Of a DNA stretch of 64,000 nucleotides, positions 36,528 to 48,483 are shown piece by piece. The notes below the pieces were generated by a model that did no database searches, had not been told where the DNA came from, and saw only the letters and a list, made by a program, of their open reading frames with translations. Every line of letters begins with the position of its first letter. Positions within the stretch are counted from its first letter, which is position 1. The DNA is from Hydractinia symbiolongicarpus (taxonomy: Eukaryota; Cnidaria; Hydrozoa; Anthoathecata; Hydractiniidae). Position numbers and translations under genes: made by a program. The stretch covers positions 4,094,001 to 4,158,000 of the forward strand of contig NC_079884.1 of NCBI RefSeq assembly GCF_029227915.1, written 5' to 3'.

Positions 36528-39500
36528 CTTGGCACGTATAGTCGAATGTATACAAAGAAAGTACCCAGGGTGTAAACTCATTTCCCGAACGATTTTTTAA
36601 ATTATTTTTTCACCACTAAAACGCATGAGACTTGTAGTTTTCAAAAATGTTTTCATTTTTGATGAGACGCTGAATAAAAGAAGTTTAATCGCCGGCAAAC
36701 AAAAACCCTCAATTTCCCGTACATCCCGGTCTCGGCCCGTATAGTCGAATGTATACAAAGAAAGTACCCAGGGAGTAAACTCATTTCCCGAACGATTTTT
36801 TAAATTTTTTTTCAGCACTAAAACGCATGAGACTTGTAGTTTTTAAAAATGTTTTCATTTTTGATGAGACGGTGAATAAAAGAAGTTTAATCGCCGCAAA
36901 CGAAAACCTGCGATTTCCCGTAAATCCCGGACTCGGCCCGTATAGTCAAAAGTATACAAAGAAAGTACCCAGGGAGTAAACTCATTTCCAGAACGGTTTT
37001 TTAAAATATTTTTTCACCACTAAAACGCATAAGACTTGTAGTTTTTAAAAATGTTTTCATTTTTGATGAGACGCTGAATAAAAGAAGTTTAATCGCCGGC
37101 AAACGAAAACCCGCGATTTCCCGTAAATCCCGGGTTTGGCCCGTATAGTCAAAAGTATACAAAGAAAGTACCCAGGGAGTAAACTCATTTCCCGAACGAT
37201 TTTTTAAATTATTATTTCACCACTAAAACGCATGAGACCTGTAGTTTTTAAAAATGTTTTCATTTTTGATGAGACATTGAATAAAAGAAGTTTAATCGCC
37301 GGCACACGAAAACCTGCGATTTCCCGTAAATCCTGGACTCGGCCCGTATAGTCAAAAGTATACAAAGAAAGTACCCAGGGAGTAAACTCATTTCCCAAAC
37401 GATTTTTTAAATTATTATTTCACCACTAAAGCCCACGAGACTTGTAGTTTTTAAAAATGTTTTCATTTTTAATGAGACGCTGAATAAAAGAAGTTTAATC
37501 GCGGGCAAACGAAAGCCCGCGATTTCCCGTAAATCCCGGTCTCGGCCCGTATAGTTAAAAGTATACAAGGAAAGTACCCAGTGAGTAAACTCATTTCCCG
37601 AACGAATTTTTAAATTATTTTATCACCACTAAAACGCATGAGACTTGTAGTTTTCAAAAATGTTTTCATTTTTGATGAGACGCTGAATAAAAGAATTTTA
37701 ATCGCCGGCAAACGAAAACCTGCGATTTCCCGTAAATCCCGGACTCGGCCCGTATAGTCAAAAGTATACAAAGAAAGTACCCAGGGTGTAAACTCATTTC
37801 CCGAACGATTTTTTAAATTATTTTTTCACCACTAAAACGCATGAGACTTGTAGTTTTCAAAAATGTTTTCATTTTTGATAAGACGCCGAATAAAAGAAGT
37901 TTAATCGCCGGCAAACGAAAACCTGCGATTTCCCGTAAATCCCGGACTCGGTCCGTATAGTTAAAAGTATACAAGGAAAGTACCCAGTGAGTAAACTCAT
38001 TTCCCGAACGAATTTTTAAATTATTTTTTCACCACTAAAACGCATGAGACTTGTAGTTTTCAAATATATTTTCATTTTTGATGAGACGCTGAATAAAAGA
38101 AGTTTAATCGCCGGCAAACGAAAACCCGCGATTTCCCGTAAATCCCGGACTCGGCCCGTATAGTCAAAAGTATACAAAGAAAGTACCCAGGGAGTAAACT
38201 CATTTCCGGAACGATTTTTTAAGTTATTTTTTCACCACTAAAACGCATGAGACTTGTAGTTTTCAGAAATGTTTTCATTTTTGATGAGACGCTTAATGAA
38301 AGTGGTTTAATCGCCGGCAAACGAAAACCCGCGATTTCCCGTAAATCCCGGGCTTGGCCGGTATAGTCGAATGTATACAAAGAAAGTACCCTGTGAGTAA
38401 ACTCATTTCCAAAACCATTTTTTAAATTATCTTTTCACCACTAAAAGCATAAGACTTGTAGTTTTCAAAAATATTTTCATTTTTGATGAGACGCTGAATA
38501 AAAGAAGTTTAATCGCCGGCAAACGAAAACCCGCCATTTCCCGTAAACCCCGGACTAGGTCCGTATAATCAAAAGTATATAAAGAAAGTACCCAGGGAGT
38601 AAACTCATTTCCCAAACGATTTTTTAAATTATTATTTCACCACTAAAGCCCATGAGACTTGTAGTTTTCAAAAATGTTTTCATTTTTGCTGAGACGCTGA
38701 ATAAAAGAAGTTTAATCGCCGGCAAACGAAAACCCGCAATTTCCCGTAAATCCCGGTCTCGGCCCGTATAGTCGAATGTATACAAAGAAAGTACCCAGGG
38801 AGTAAACTCATTTCCCGAACGATTTTTTAAATTTTTTTTACACCACTAAAACGCATGAGACTTGTAGTTTTCAAAAATGTTTTCATTTTTAATGAGACGC
38901 TGAATAAAAGCAGTTTAATCGCCGGCAAACGAAAACCCGCGATTTCCCGTAAATCCCGGGCTTGGCACGTATAGTCGAATGTATACAAAGAAAGTACCCT
39001 GTGAGTAAACTCATTTCCAGAACGATTTTTTAAATTATCTTTTCACCACTAAATCGCATAAGACTTGTAGTTTTCAAAAATGTTTTCATTTTTAATGAAA
39101 CGCTGAATAAAAGAAGTTTAATCGCCGGCAAACGAAAACCTGCGATTTCCCATAAATCACAGACTCGGCCCGTATAGTCAAAAGTAAACAAAGAAAGTAC
39201 CCAGGGAGTAAACTCATTTCCCGAACGATTTTTTAAATTATTTTTTCACCACTAAAACGCATCAGACTTGTAGTTTTCAAAAATGTTTTCACTTTGATGA
39301 GACGCTTAATGAAAGAGATTTAATCGCCGGCAAACGAAAACAAGCGATTTCCCCTAAATCCCGGGCTTGGCCCGTGTAGTCGAATGTATACAAAGAAAGT
39401 ACCCAAGGAGTAAACTGATTTCCCGAACGAATTTTTAAATTATTTTTTCACCACTAAAACGCATGAGACTTGTAGTTTTCAAAAATGTTTTCATTTTTGA

Positions 39501-41180
39501 TGAGACGCTTAATGAAAGAGATTTAATCGCCGGCAAACGAAAACAAGCGATTTCCCCTAAATCCCGGGCTTGGCTCGTGTAGTCGAATGTATACAAAGAA
39601 AGTACCCAAGGAGTAAACTGATTTCCCGAACGAATTTTTAAATTATTTTTTCACCACTAAAACGCATGAGACTTGTAGTTTTCAAAAATGTTTTCATTTT
39701 TGATGAGACGCTGAATAAAAGAAGTTTAATCGCCGGCAAACGAAAACCTGCGATTTCCCGTAAATCCCGGACTCGGCCCGTATAGTCAAAAGTATACAAA
39801 GAAAGTACCCAGGGTGTAAACTCATTTCCCGAACGATTTTTTAAATTATTTTTTCACCACTAAAACGCATAAGACTTGTAGTTTTCAAAATTGTTTTCAT
39901 TTTTGATGAGACGCTGAATAAAAGAAGTTTAATCGCCGGCAAACGAAAACCTGCGATTTCCCGTAAATCCCGGACTCGGCCCGTATAGTTAAAAGTATAG
40001 AAGGAAAGTATCCAGTGAGTAAACTCATTTCCCGAACGAATTTTTAAATTATTTTTTCACCACTAAAACGCATGAGACTTGTAGTTTTCAAAAATGTTTT
40101 CATTTTTGATGAGACGCTGAATAAAAGAAGTTTAATCGCCGGCAAATGAAAACCTGCGCTTTCCCGTAAATCCCGGACTCGACCCGTATAGTCAAAAGTA
40201 TACAAAGGAAGTACCCAGGGTGTAAACTCATTTCCCGAACGATTTTTTAAATTATTTTTTCACCACTAAAACGCATGAGACTTGTAGTTTTCAAAAATGT
40301 TTTCATTTTTGATGAGACGCTGAATAAAAGAAGTTTAATCGCCGGCAAACGAAAACCTGCGATTTTCCGTAAATCCCGTACTCGGACCGTATAGTCAAAA
40401 GTATACAAAGAAAGTACCCAGGGAGTAAACTCATTTCCCAAACGATTTTTTAAATTATTATTTCACCACTAAAGCCCATGAGACTTGTAGTTTTTAAAAA
40501 TGTTTTCATTTTTAATGAGACGCTGAATAAAAGAAGTTTAATCGCCGGCAAACGAAAACCCGCAATTTCCCGTAAATCCCGGTCTCGGCCCGTATAGTCG
40601 AATGTACACAAAGAAAGTACCCAGGGAGTAAACTCATTTCCCGAACGATTTTTTAAATTTTTTTTTCACCACTAAAACGCATGAGACTTGTAGTTTTCAA
40701 GAATGTTTTCATCTTTGATGAGACGCTGAATAAAAGCAGTTTAATCGCCGGCAAACGAAAACCCGCGATTTCCCGTAAATCCCGGGCTTGGCACGTATAG
40801 TCGAATGTATACAAAGAAAGTACCCTGTGAGTAAACTCATTTCCAGAACGATTTTTTAAATTACTTTTTCACCACTAAGACGCATAAGACTTGTAGTTTT
40901 TAAAAATGTTTTCATTTTTGATGAGACGCTGAATAAAAGAAGTTTAATCGCCGGCAAACGAAAACCCGCCATTTCCCGTAAACCCCGGACTCGGCCCGCA
41001 TAGTCAAAAGTATACAAAGAAAGTACCCAGGGAGTAAACTCATTTCCCGAACGATTTTTTAAATTATTTTTTCAGCACTAAAACGCATGAGACTTGTAGT
41101 TTTTAAAAATGTTTTCATTTTTGATGAGACGGTGAATAAAAGAAGTTTAATCGCCGGCAAACGAAAACCTGCGATTTCCC
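36528..41180 (-). repeat. Right arm of the central inverted duplication
   Basis: Read outward from the junction, the reverse complement reproduces the landmarks of 36.5 down to 28.7 kb: the AATATTTT unit, the GGTCTCATG unit, CTCGTGGGC, GTGATAAAATAATTT with GCCCGCGATT, TTAAAATTCTTTT, GGCGTCTTATC, GATTATACGGACC, CAGCAAAAATG, CGATTTAGTGG, GTCTGTGATTTATGG, CAAAGTGAAAAC, two AGGGGAAATCGCTTG units, AACAATTTTG, CTTCTATAC, GGTCCGAGTACGGG, GTGTACATTC, CAAAGATG and GCGTCTTAGTGG. The match stops near 41180. This arm contains units found in either left copy, so it preserves a more complete version of the block. Confidence 0.85.
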
Positions 41181-44100
41181 GTAAATCCTGGACTCGGCCC
41201 GTATAGTCAAAAGTATACAAAGAAAGTACCCAGGGCGTAAACTCATTTCCCAAACGATTTTTTAAATTATTATTTCACCACTAAAACTCATGAGACTTGT
41301 AGTTTTCAAGAATGTTTTCATTTTTGATGAGACGCTGAATAAAAGCAGTTTAATCGCCGGCAAACGAAAACCTGCGATTTCCCGTAAATCCCGGACTCGG
41401 CCCGTATAGTCAAAAGTATACAAAGAAAGTACCCAGGGAGTAAACTCATTTCCAGAACGATTTTTTTAATTATTTTTTCACCACTAAAACGCATAAGACT
41501 TGTAGTTTTTAAAAATGTTTTCATTTTTGATGAGACGCTGAATAAAAGAAGTTTAATCGCCGGCAAACGAAAACCCGCGATTTCCTGTAAATCCTGGGCT
41601 TGGCCCGTATAGTCAAAAGTATACAAAGAAAGTACCCAGGGAGTAAACTCATTTCCCGAACGATTATTAAAATTATTATTTCACCACTAAAACGTATGAG
41701 ACCTGTAGTTTTTAAAAATGTTTTCATTTTTGATGAGACGCTGAATAAAAGAAGTTTAATCGCCGGCAAACGAAAGCCTGCGATTTCCCGTAAATCCTGG
41801 ACTCAGCCCGTATAGTCAAAAGTATACAAAGAAAGTACCCAGGGAGTAAACTCATTTTCCAAACGATTTTTTAAATTATTATTTCACCACTAAAGCCCAT
41901 GAGACTTGTAGTTTTTAAAAATGTTTTCATTTTTAATGAGACGCTGAATAAAAGAAGTTTAATCGCGGGCAAACGAAAACCCGCGATTTCCCGTAAATCC
42001 CGGACTCGGCCCGTATAGTTAAAAGTATACAAAGAAAGTACCCAGTGAGTAAACTCATTTTCCGAACGAATTTTTAAATTATTTTTTCACCACTAAAACG
42101 CATGAGACTTGTAGTTTTCAAAAATGTTTTCATTTTTGATGAGACGCTGAATAAAAGAAGTTTAATCGCCGGCAAACGAAAACCTGCGATTTCCCGTAGA
42201 TCCCGGTCTCGGCCCGTATAGTCGAATGTATACAAAGAAAGTACCCAGGGAGTAAACTCATTTCCCGAACGATTTTTTAAATTTTTTTTTCACCACTAAA
42301 ACGCATGAGACTTGTAGTTTTCAAAAATGTTTTCATTTTTGATGAGACGCTGAATAAAAGCAGTTTAATCGCCGGCAAACGAAAACCCGCGATTTCCCGT
42401 AAATCCCGGGCTTGGCACGTATAGTCGAATGTATACAAAGAAAGTACCCTGTGAGTAAACTCATTTCCAGAACGGTTTTTTAAATTATCTTTTCACCACT
42501 AAATCGCATAAGACTTGTAGTTTTCAAAAATGTTTTCATTTTTGATGAGACGCTGAATAAAAGAAGTTTAATCGCCGGCAAACGAAAACCTGCGATTTCC
42601 CGTAAATCACAGACTCGGCCCGTATAGTCAAAAGTAAACAAAGAAAGTACCCAGGGAGTAAACTGATTTGCCGAACGAATTTTTAAATTATTTTTTCACC
42701 ACTAAAACGCATGAGACTTGTAGTTTTCAAAAATGTTTTCATTTTTGATGAGACGCTTAATGAAAGAGATTTAATCGCCGGCAAACCAAAACAAGTGATT
42801 TCCCCTAAATCCCGGGCTTGGCCCGTGTAGTCGAATGTATACAAAGAAAGTACCCAAGGAGTAAACTGATTTCCCGAACGAATTTTTAAATTATTTTTTC
42901 ACCACTAAAACGCATGAGACTTGTAGTTTTCAAAAATGTTTTCATTTTTGATGAGACGCTGAATAAAAGAAGTTTAATCGCCGGCAAACGAAAACCTGCG
43001 ATTTCCCGTAAATCCCGGACTCGGCCCGTATAGTCAAAAGTAAACAAAGAAAGTACCCAGGGAGTAAACTGATTTCCCGAACGAATTTTTAAATTATTTT
43101 TTCACCACTAAAACGCATGAGACTTGTAGTTTTCAAAAATGTTTTCATTTTTGATGAGACGCTTAATGAAAGAGATTTAATCGCCGACAAACGAAAACAA
43201 GCGATTTCCCCTAAATCCCGGGCTTGGCCCGTGTAGTCGAATGTATACAAAGAAAGTACCCAAGGAGTAAACTGATTTCCCGAACGAATTTTTAAATTAT
43301 TTTTTCACCACTAAAGCCCATGAGACTTGTAGTTTTTAAAAATGTTTTCATTTTTAATGAGACGCTGAATAAAAGAAGTTTAATCACCGGCAAAAGAAAA
43401 CCCGCAATTTCCCGTAAATCCCGGTCTTGGCCCGTATAGTCGAATGTATATAAAGAAAGTACCCAGGGAGTAAACTCATTTCCCGAACGATTTTTTAAAT
43501 TATTTTTTCACCACCAAAACGCATGAGACTTGTAATTTTCAAAAATGTTTTCATTTTTGATGAGAGGCTGAATAAAAGAAGTTTAATCGCCGGCAAACGA
43601 AAACCTGCGATTTCCCGTAAATCCCGGTCTCGGCCCGTATAGTCGAATGTATACAAAGAAAGTACCCAGGGAGTAAACTCATTTCCCGAACGATTTTTTA
43701 AATTTTTTTTTCACCACTAAAACGCATGAGACTTGTAGTTTTCAAAAATGTTTTCATTTTTGATGAGACGCTGAATAAAAGCAGTTTAATCGCCGGCAAA
43801 CGAAAACCCGCGATTTCCCGTAAATCCCGGGCTTGGCACGTATAGTCGAATGTATACAAAGAAAGTACCCTGTGAGTAAACTCATTTCCAGAACGATTTT
43901 TTAAATTATCTTTTCACCACTAAATCGCATAAGACTTGTAGTTTTCAAAAATGTTTTCATTTTTGATGAGACGCTGAATAAAAGAAGTTTAATCGCCGGC
44001 AAACGAAAACCTGCGATTTCCCGTAAATCACAGACTCGGCCCGTATAGTCAAAAGTAAACAAAGAAAGTACACAGGGAGTAAACTGATTTCCCGAACGAA

Positions 44101-46209
44101 TTTTTAAATTATTTTTTCACCACTAAAACGCATGAGACTTGTAGTTTTCTAAAATGTTTTCATTTTTGATGAGACGCTTAATGAAAGAGATTTAATCGCC
44201 GGCAAACGAAAACAAGTGATTTCCCCTAAATCCCGGGCTTGGCCCGTGTAGTCGAATGTATACAAAGAAAGTACCCAAGGAGTAAACTGATTTCCCGAAC
44301 GAATTTTTAAATTATTTTTTCACCACTAAAACGCATGAGACTTGTAGTTTTCAAAAATGTTTTCATTTTTGATGAGACGCTGAATAAAAGAAGTTTAATC
44401 GCCGGCAAACGAAAACCTGCGATTTCCCGTAAATCCCGGACTCGGCCCGTATAGTCAAAAGTAAACAAAGAAAGTACCCAGGGAGTAAACTGATTTCCCG
44501 AACGAATTTTTAAATTATTTTTTCACCACTAAAACGCATGAGACTTGTAGTTTTCAAAAATGTTTTCATTTTTGATGAGACACTGAATAAAAGAAGTTTA
44601 ATCGCCGGCAAACGAAAACCTGCGATTTCCCGTAAATCCAGGACTCGGCCCGTATAGTTAAAAGTATAGAAGGAAAGTACCCAGTGAGTAAACTCATTTC
44701 CCGAACGAATTTTTAAATTATTTTTTCACCACTAAAACGCATGAGACTTTTGTAGTTTTCAAAAATGTTTTCATTTTTGATGAGACGCTGAATAAAAGAA
44801 GTTTAATCGCCGGCAAATGAAAACCTGCGATTTCCCGTAAATCCCGGACTCGGCCTGTATAGTCAAAAGTATACAAAGGAAGTACCCAGTGAGTAAACTC
44901 ATTTCCCGAACGAATTTTTAAATTATTTTTTCACCACTAAAACGCATGAGACTTTTGTAGTTTTCAAAAATGTTTTCATTTTTGATGAGACGCTGAATAA
45001 AAGAAGTTTAATCGCCGGCAAATGAAAACCTGCGATTTCCCGTAAATCCCGGACTCGGCCTGTATAGTCAAAAGTATACAAAGGAAGTACCCAGTGAGTA
45101 AACTCATTTCCCGAACGAATTTTTAAATTATTTTTTCACCACTAAAACGCATGAGACTTTTGTAGTTTTCAAAAATGTTTTCATTTTTGATGAGACGCTG
45201 AATAAAAGAAGTTTAATCGCCGGCAAATGAAAACCTGCGATTTCCCGTAAATCCCGGACTCGGCCTGTATAGTCGAATGTACACAAAGAAAGTACCCTGG
45301 GAGTAAACTCATTTCCCGAACGATTTTTTAAATTTTTTTTTCACCACTAAAACGCATGAGACTTGTAGTTTTCAAGAATGTTTTCATCTTTGATGAGACG
45401 CTGAATAAAAGCAGTTTAATCGCCGGCAAACGAAAACCCGCGATTTCCCGTAAATCCCGGGCTTGGCACGTATAGTCGAATGTATACAAAGAAAGTACCC
45501 TGTGAGTAAACTCATTTCCAGAACGATTTTTTAAATTACTTTTTCACCACTAAGACGCATAAGACTTGTAGTTTTTAAAAATGTTTTCATTTTTGATGAG
45601 ACGCTGAATAAAAGCAGTTTAATCGCCGGCAAACGAAAACCTGCGATTTCCCGTAAACCCCCGGACTCAGCCCGTATAGTCAAAAGTATACAAAGAAAGT
45701 ACCCAGGGAGTAAACTCATTTCCAGAACGATTTTTTAAATTATTTTTTCACCACTAAAACGCATAAGGCTTGTAGTTTTTAAAAATGTTTTCATTTTTGA
45801 TGAGACGCTGAATAAAAGAAGTTTAATCGCCGGCAAACGAAAACCCGCGATTTCCCGTAAATCCCGGGCTTGGCCCGTATAGTCAAAAATATACAAAGAA
45901 AGTACCCAGGGAGTAAACTCATTCCCCGAACGATGTTTTAAATTATTATTTCACCACTAAAACGCATGAGACCTGTAGTTTTTAAAAATGTTTTCATTTT
46001 TGATGAGACGCTGAATAAAAGAAGTTTAATCGCCGGCAAACGAAAACCTACGATTTCCCGTAAATCCTGGACTCGGCCCGTATAGTCAAAAGTATACAAA
46101 GAAAGTACCCAGGGAGTAAACTCATTTCCCAAACGATTTTTTAAATTATTATTTCACCACTAAAGCCCATGAGACTTGTAGTTTTTAAAAATGTTTTCAT
46201 TTTTAATGA
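41181..46209 (-). repeat. Reiterated right-arm material, rearranged
   Basis: After the mirror match ends, units characteristic of the right arm reappear in altered order. These include the GCGGGC/GCCCGCG unit near 41960, the CAAGAATG and ATCTTTGATGAG units near 45380, and further AAGCGATTTCCCCTAAAT-type units near 42795, 43200 and 44215. About 25 monomers are present, containing only satellite sequence. Confidence 0.8.
44741..45305 (-). repeat. Three consecutive 205-bp monomers with a 2-bp insertion
   Basis: ATGAGACTTTTGTAG, with two extra T compared with ATGAGACTTGTAG, occurs at 44741, 44946 and 45151, exactly 205 bp apart. The second and third units also share GCAAATGAAAACC and CGGCCTGTATAG, and the sequence between them reads almost identically. 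The allele was seen nowhere else in the window, so this is a local, recent triplication. Confidence 0.9.
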
Positions 46210-48483
46210 GACGCTGAATAAAAGAAGTTTATTCGCGGGCAAACGAAAACCCGCGATTTCCCGTAAATCCCGGACTCGGCCCGTATAGTTAAAAGTATAC
46301 AAGGAAAGTACCCAGTGAGTAAACTCATTTTCCGAACGAATTTTTAAATTATTTTTTCACCACTAAAACGCATGAGACTTGTAGTTTTCAAAAATGTTTT
46401 CATTTTTGATGAGACGCTGAATAAAAGATGTTTAATCGGCGGCAAACGAAAACCTGCGATTTCCCGTAAATCCCGGACTCGGCCCGTATAGTGAAAAGTA
46501 TACAAAGAAAGTACCCAGGGTGTAAACTCATTTCCCGAACGATTTTTTAAATTATTTTTTCACCACTAAAACGCATGAGACTTGTAGTTTTCAAAAATGT
46601 TTTCATTTTTAATGAGACGCTGAATAAAAGAAGTTTAATCGCCGGCAAACGAAAACCTGCGATTTCCCGTAAATCCCGTACTCGGACCGTATAGTCAAAA
46701 GTATACAAAGAAAGTACCCAGGGAGTAAACTCATTTCCCAAACGATTTTTTAAATTATTATTTCACCACTAAAGCCCATGAGACTTGTAGTTTTTAAAAA
46801 TGTTTTCATTTTTAATGAGACGCTGAATAAAAGAAGTTTAATCGCCGGCAAACGAAAACCCGCAATTTCCCGTAAATCCCGGTCTCGGCCCGTATAGTCG
46901 AATGTATACAAAGAAAGTACCCAGGGAGTAAACTCATTTCCCGAACGATTTTTTAAATTTTTTTTTCACCACTAAAACGCATGAGACTTGTAGTTTTCAC
47001 AAATGTTTTCATTTTTGATGAGACGCTTAATGAAAGAGGTTTAATCGCCGGAAAACGAAAACCCGCGATTTCCCGTAAATCCCGGGCTTGGCCCGTATAG
47101 TCGAATATATACAAAGAAAGTACCCTGTGAGTAAACTCATTTCCAGAACGATTTTTTAAATTATTTTTTCACCACTAAAACGCATAAGACTTGTAGTTTT
47201 CAATAATTTTTTCATCTTTGATGAGACGCTGAATAAAAGCAGTTTAATCGCCGGCAAACGAAAACCCGCAATTTCCCGTAAATCCCGGTCTCGGCCCGTA
47301 TAGTCGAATGTATACAAAGAAAGTACCCAGGGAGTAAACTCATTTCCCGAACGATTTTTTAAATTACTTTTTCACCACTAAAACGCATGAGATTTGTAGT
47401 TTTCAAAAATATTTTCATTTTTGATGAGACGCTGAATAAAAGAAGTTTATTCGCGGGCAAACGAAAACCCGCGATTTCCCGTAAATCCCGGACTCGGCCC
47501 GTATAGTTAAAAGTATACAAGGAAAGTACCCAGTGAGTAAACTCATTTTCCGAACGAATTTTTAAATTATTTTTTCACCACTAAAACGCATGAGACTTGT
47601 AGTTTTCAAAAATGTTTTCATTTTTGATGAGACGCTGAATAAAAGATGTTCAATCGGCGGCAAACGAAAACCTGCGATTTCCCGTAAATCCCGGACTCGG
47701 CCCGTATAGTGAAAAGTATACAAAGAAAGTACCCAGGGTGTAAACTCATTTCCCGAACGATTTTTTAAATTATTTTTTCACCACTAAAACGCATGAGACT
47801 TGTAGTTTTCAAAAATGTTTTCATTTTTAATGAGACGCTGAATAAAAGAAGTTTAATCGCCGGCAAACGAAAACCTGCGATTTCCCGTAAATCCCGTACT
47901 CGGACCGTATAGTCAAAAGTATACAAAGAAAGTACCCAGGGAGTAAACTCATTTCCCAAACGATTTTTTAAATTATTATTTCACCACTAAAGCCCATGAG
48001 ACTTGTAGTTTTTAAAAATGTTTTCATTTTTAATGAGACGCTGAATAAAAGAAGTTTAATCGCCGGGAAACGAAAACCCGCAATTTCCCGTAAATCCCGG
48101 TCTCGGCCCGTATAGTCGAATGTATACAAAGAAAGTACCCAGGGAGTAAACTCATTTCCCGAACGATTTTTTAAATTTTTTTTTCACCACTAAAACGCAT
48201 GAGACTTGTAGTTTTCACAAATGTTTTCATTTTTGATGAGACGCTTAATGAAAGAGGTTTAATCGCCGGAAAACGAAAACCCGCGATTTCCCGTAAATCC
48301 CGGGCTTGGCCCGTATAGTCGAATATATACAAAGAAAGTACCCTGTGAGTAAACTCATTTCCAGAACGATTTTTTAAATTATTTTTTCACCACTAAAACG
48401 CATAAGACTTGTAGTTTTCAATAATTTTTTCATCTTTGATGAGACGCTGAATAAAAGCAGTTTAATCGCCGGCAAACGAAAAC
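46210..48483 (-). repeat. 6-monomer duplication (offset 1,218 bp)
   Basis: Copies lie at about 46210-47265 and 47428-48483. Shared private variants are TTTATTCGCGGGC, AAAGATGTT with CGGCGGC, ATAGTGAAAAG, CCGTACTCGGACC, TTTTCACAAATG, GCCGGAAAACG, CGAATATATAC and TTTTCAATAATTTTTTC. The second copy has at least TTTAATCG to TTCAATCG and GCCGGC to GCCGGG changes. A third partial copy follows at 53141. Confidence 0.85.

Noticed and set aside
36348-36600. Frames crossing the inversion junction (36348-36581 minus, 36412-36600 plus)
   Set aside because: They are chance fusions of repeat translation across the strand switch, with no recognisable protein.
36400-36900. Perfect hairpin or foldback chimera from a long read at the inversion
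   Set aside because: The two sides are offset by about 87 bp, enter at different monomer phases, and differ by point changes and whole monomers, so they are not a simple read-through of the opposite strand. An assembly join cannot be excluded without reads.
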